A stretch of DNA of 8,804 bases. Origin: Bacteroidota bacterium. Its GTDB lineage: Bacteria; Bacteroidota; Bacteroidia; Cytophagales; Cyclobacteriaceae. The notes beneath the pieces are model-generated. The model worked only from the letters and a program-made list of their open reading frames with translations, did no database searches and was not told the DNA's origin. The DNA lies in assembly GCA_023431285.1 (NCBI GenBank), contig JAEYXN010000196.1, positions 1 through 8,804 of the forward strand, written 5' to 3'. Position numbers and translations under genes: made by a program. Shown one piece after another: positions 6,826-8,804 of this stretch. Every line of letters begins with the position of its first letter. Position 1 is the first letter of the stretch.

Positions 6826-7308
6826 TCAGATAAAAGATTCAATGATCTGAATCACTCGTTGTAATTGAACTGCGTCGGTTTCGTCAAAATCATTGAGCCT
6901 ATCACTGTCGACATCGAGCACCAGAAAAACTTCGCCATTCTTAAAGGCAGGCAATACGATTTCCGATTTTGATGCAGAACTACAGGCGATATGCCCCGGG
7001 AATTGGTCCACATCAGGGACAAGAATGGTTTCTTTGTTCTTCCAGCTTGTTCCGCATACTCCTTTTCCAATATCAATGCGGGTACAAGCGATTGGCCCCT
7101 GGAATGGTCCCAGCACCAATTGCCGGTTTCTTACGATGTAAAAGCCGACCCAGAAAAAATTCAACGATTGCTTCAGTGCCGCGGCAATGTTCGAAAGATT
7201 CGCGACGATGTCGGGTTCTCCTTCGACCAGACTCTGGATCTGCGGGATGAGACTACTGTATTTCTCAAGCTTGCCCGCCGATGGGTTTATAATAAGATTT
7301 TCTGCCAT
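6826..7308 (-). CDS. msrC: Free methionine-(R)-sulfoxide reductase (GAF domain)
   Basis: Reduces free L-methionine-(R)-sulfoxide to methionine with thioredoxin-type electrons, part of cytoplasmic oxidative-damage repair. The single GAF domain fills almost the whole 160 residues. From the ATG at 7308, the diagnostic cysteines are Cys75 (GPIACTRI), Cys85 (KGVCGTSW) and Cys109 (GHIACSS), with Glu116 (SEIVLP), Asp132 and Asp134 (LDVDS). The spacing of these six residues (10, 24, 7, 16, 2) equals that of the characterised E. coli enzyme as I recall it (Cys84, 94, 118, Glu125, Asp141, 143). WVGFYI and LVLGPFQGP are further family marks. An in-frame TTG at 7323 would add five residues; I prefer the ATG because neither site has a Shine-Dalgarno sequence and ATG is the commoner start. 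The gene follows ribD by 39 bases and precedes the MutS-like gene by 5, so it is probably the middle of a transcript from ribD. Confidence 0.93.
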   Translation of the reverse strand: MAENLIINPSAGKLEKYSSLIPQIQSLVEGEPDIVANLSNIAAALKQSLNFFWVGFYIVRNRQLVLGPFQGPIACTRIDIGKGVCGTSWKNKETILVPDVDQFPGHIACSSASKSEIVLPAFKNGEVFLVLDVDSDRLNDFDETDAVQLQRVIQIIESFI

Positions 7309-7347
7309 TGTGAAAGTAGCCAATTAGTCTTGTTTCGGTATTCCGCA

Positions 7348-8406
7348 TTACAGTTTTGTCTGAGTTTCTTCCAGCGGAACACGGTATTCAAGCATATCTG
7401 AGTCAACACGCTCCCTAAGGATAGTCCTTCCAGGTACGTGTGGCGCAGCAATTCCCTTGTGAAACGCGCGCTGCGAATGAAAGATTCGCGCCTCATCCCA
7501 AAGTCCTCGTTCAATGAAGAAACTTAGCGTAGCGGCCCCGCCCTCTATAATTACCGACTGAATCCGGCGACGCCAGAGATCAGAAACCACGTTGTTGATA
7601 AACTCAGGTTCGTCCTGCCTCATTAATGTTAATCGCGGTGATTCCTCGTGCTTCAATACGTTGTATCGAAGGGTGGAATGGGTGCCATCAAAGAGTCGCA
7701 AGGTCTGCGGAAGCCTGAGAAAACGATCAAGGACAATCCTCATTGGATTCCGACCGGTCCAGTCGCGTACGGTCAGAGATGGGTTATCATGCGATGCTGT
7801 TCGCGTTCCTACCAGAATAGCATCTTCTTCGGCTCGCCATTTATGCACCAGTTGTCTTGATAATTCATTGCTGATCCATTTCGACTCGTAGTTTTCCCTG
7901 GCAATAAAACCGTCTGCTGTTTGTGCCCATTTCAAAATAATGTAAGGACGTTTTTTTTCCATGAAGGTGAAGAAGCGTTTATTCATCTCGCGACCTTCAT
8001 TCGCAAGAATTCCTGTAACGACTTCTGTCCCGGCGTCACGAAGTTTTTTCACTCCGGTTCCAGCTACAAGCGGGTTCGAATCAAGATTTGCAACGACCAC
8101 TTTTTTTGCCCGATGTGAAATCAGAAGATCTGCACACGGCGGTGTCTTTCCAAAATGAGAACACGGCTCCAGCGAAACATATACGGTGGAACGTGTGAGT
8201 AAAGTTTTGTCGGACACATCGTTTATGGCATTCACTTCAGCATGTGGTCCGCCATATTCCCGGTGCCAGCCTTCGCCGATGATGACACCGTCTGTCACAA
8301 TAACGCAGCCGACCAAAGGATTAGGGCTTACTTTGCCCTTGCCCAGCAACGCAAGCTGCATTGCCCGCCTCATAAATAATTCGTCCTGTCTGTGATCTGC
8401 TTTCAT
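7348..8406 (-). CDS. ribD: Bifunctional riboflavin biosynthesis deaminase/reductase
   Basis: Carries out two steps of riboflavin synthesis in the cytoplasm: deamination of the diaminohydroxy-phosphoribosylaminopyrimidine and NADPH-dependent reduction of the ribosyl side chain. Counting from the ATG at 8406 (352 residues), the N-terminal cytidine-deaminase-like domain has the zinc site HAE (His55, Glu57) and PCSHFGKTPPC (Cys82, Cys91), preceded by SPNPLVGCVI. The reductase domain from about residue 150 shows KWAQTADGFIA, SNELSRQLVHKWRAEEDAIL, GTRTASHDNPSL and IIEGGAA near 286-292. Both halves look intact. An in-frame GTG at 8418 would add four residues; the ATG is preferred. No clear TAnnTTTG element was found for this gene in the gap to prmC. 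Other rib genes are not in the window, so riboflavin genes are scattered here, as is common in Bacteroidota. Confidence 0.95.
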   Translation of the reverse strand: MKADHRQDELFMRRAMQLALLGKGKVSPNPLVGCVIVTDGVIIGEGWHREYGGPHAEVNAINDVSDKTLLTRSTVYVSLEPCSHFGKTPPCADLLISHRAKKVVVANLDSNPLVAGTGVKKLRDAGTEVVTGILANEGREMNKRFFTFMEKKRPYIILKWAQTADGFIARENYESKWISNELSRQLVHKWRAEEDAILVGTRTASHDNPSLTVRDWTGRNPMRIVLDRFLRLPQTLRLFDGTHSTLRYNVLKHEESPRLTLMRQDEPEFINNVVSDLWRRRIQSVIIEGGAATLSFFIERGLWDEARIFHSQRAFHKGIAAPHVPGRTILRERVDSDMLEYRVPLEETQTKL

Positions 8407-8467
8407 TGTGGTATCCACTATTTTTCCTTTGCGCCGTTCATTACATAGATTAGAGCACGTCCGTTAT

Positions 8468-8475
8468 TATGTTTG
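8468..8475 (+). promoter_or_regulatory. Candidate -7 element for prmC
   Basis: TATGTTTG is a perfect TAnnTTTG match ending 16 bases before the prmC ATG, which predicts a leader of about 10-14 bases. No TTG lies at 17-23 bases upstream; the nearest TTTG (8428-8431) is too far. The last four bases are the first half of the palindrome TTTGCAAA (8472-8479). Confidence 0.5.
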
Positions 8476-8491
8476 CAAAGATTGACAAGCA

Positions 8492-8804
8492 ATGAGGAAT
8501 TCCAAAGCGGTGTATTCTGAAATCCTGGAGGCTCTAAAGCTAAACGAAAGCCTTGACGAAAAAAAGGCCATCGCTACGGCCCTCGTTGAAACGATTTTCG
8601 GGATACCGTTTACAAGAGTGATTTCTGACGTTCCTGTCGAATGGTCCCCGGCAACCGAAGATCGAGTCGCTGAATGCATTCACCGGATGAATTCAGGGGA
8701 ACCTCTTCAATACGTTTTGGAGGAAGCCTGGTTTATGGGGCGAAAGTTTTTTGTTGACCGGAACGTGCTGATTCCACGACCTGAAACAGAGGAACTGGTG
8801 CGCG
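8492..8804 (+). CDS. prmC: Release factor glutamine methyltransferase PrmC (HemK), 3' partial
   Basis: Methylates the glutamine of the GGQ motif in peptide chain release factors, using S-adenosylmethionine, to speed translation termination. The frame is open from the ATG at 8492 to the right edge, giving 104 residues. They cover the N-terminal helical domain that holds the release factor and the linker into the methyltransferase domain. Diagnostic segments are GEPLQY at 69-74, MGRKFFVDRNVLIPRPETEE at 82-101 and the ELV that follows. The AdoMet-binding motifs and the catalytic NPPY lie beyond the window and cannot be checked. The gene is divergent from ribD across an 85-base gap and has a candidate -7 element at 8468-8475. 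The upstream ATTGACAAGCA has no Shine-Dalgarno sequence. Confidence 0.93.
   Translation, partial: MRNSKAVYSEILEALKLNESLDEKKAIATALVETIFGIPFTRVISDVPVEWSPATEDRVAECIHRMNSGEPLQYVLEEAWFMGRKFFVDRNVLIPRPETEELVR

Noticed and set aside
7309..7347. TACTTTCA on the minus strand upstream of fRMsr, considered as a -7 element
   Set aside because: It does not fit TAnnTTTG at its last two positions, and the short gap to ribD favours co-transcription.
6991..7401. 136-codon plus-strand open frame over the fRMsr gene and ribD 3' end
   Set aside because: It is opposite two genes with intact active-site residues, has no promoter or domain, and would need to cross both.
8408..8418. GTGG-TAT-CCAC palindrome beside the ribD start, considered as an operator or FMN riboswitch part
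   Set aside because: Four-base arms occur often by chance, and the 85-base gap is too short and lacks the conserved stems of an FMN riboswitch.

Overview
The window reads as chromosomal DNA of a member of the Bacteroidota. Four matches to the phylum's -7 promoter element TAnnTTTG lie in gaps upstream of genes (2030-2037 minus, 2070-2077 plus, 2401-2408 plus, 8468-8475 plus). No start codon has a convincing Shine-Dalgarno sequence, and the proteins are of types common in that phylum. Coding density is very high: eight genes are called with good confidence plus one small conserved-looking gene, and no gap exceeds about 105 bases. I see no tRNA, rRNA, CRISPR array, insertion sequence, phage gene or integration scar.

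Layout: (1) 1-1209 plus, the 3' part of a CPA2-type cation/proton antiporter cut by the window edge; it meets (2) mazG, 1215-2024 minus, tail to tail across 5 bases. (3) A divergent gap, 2025-2128, separates mazG from (4) a 79-residue one-helix membrane protein with four cysteines, 2129-2368 plus. (5) glmM-type phosphohexosamine mutase, 2433-3842 plus, has the clearest promoter in the window, followed by (6) a NifS/IscS-type cysteine desulfurase, 3892-5031 plus. This converges across 7 bases on a minus-strand run transcribed from the right: (9) ribD (8406-7348), (8) free methionine-(R)-sulfoxide reductase (7308-6826) and (7) a membrane-anchored MutS-family ATPase (6820-5039). Divergent from ribD is (10) prmC, 8492 to the right edge, cut off by the window.

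The genes are mostly housekeeping: nucleotide-pool cleaning (mazG), UDP-GlcNAc precursor supply for the cell wall (glmM), sulfur mobilisation (cysteine desulfurase), riboflavin synthesis (ribD), oxidative repair of free methionine (fRMsr) and release-factor methylation (prmC). ribD, fRMsr and the MutS-like gene share a strand with gaps of 39 and 5 bases and may be one transcript, but their functions do not form an obvious pathway. I found no clear new multi-gene system. The items most worth a second look are the membrane-bound MutS-like ATPase lacking the mismatch-recognition domain, the small four-cysteine membrane protein that resembles NqrM in layout, and the inverted repeat placed between the two back-to-back promoter elements in the mazG/small-gene gap.
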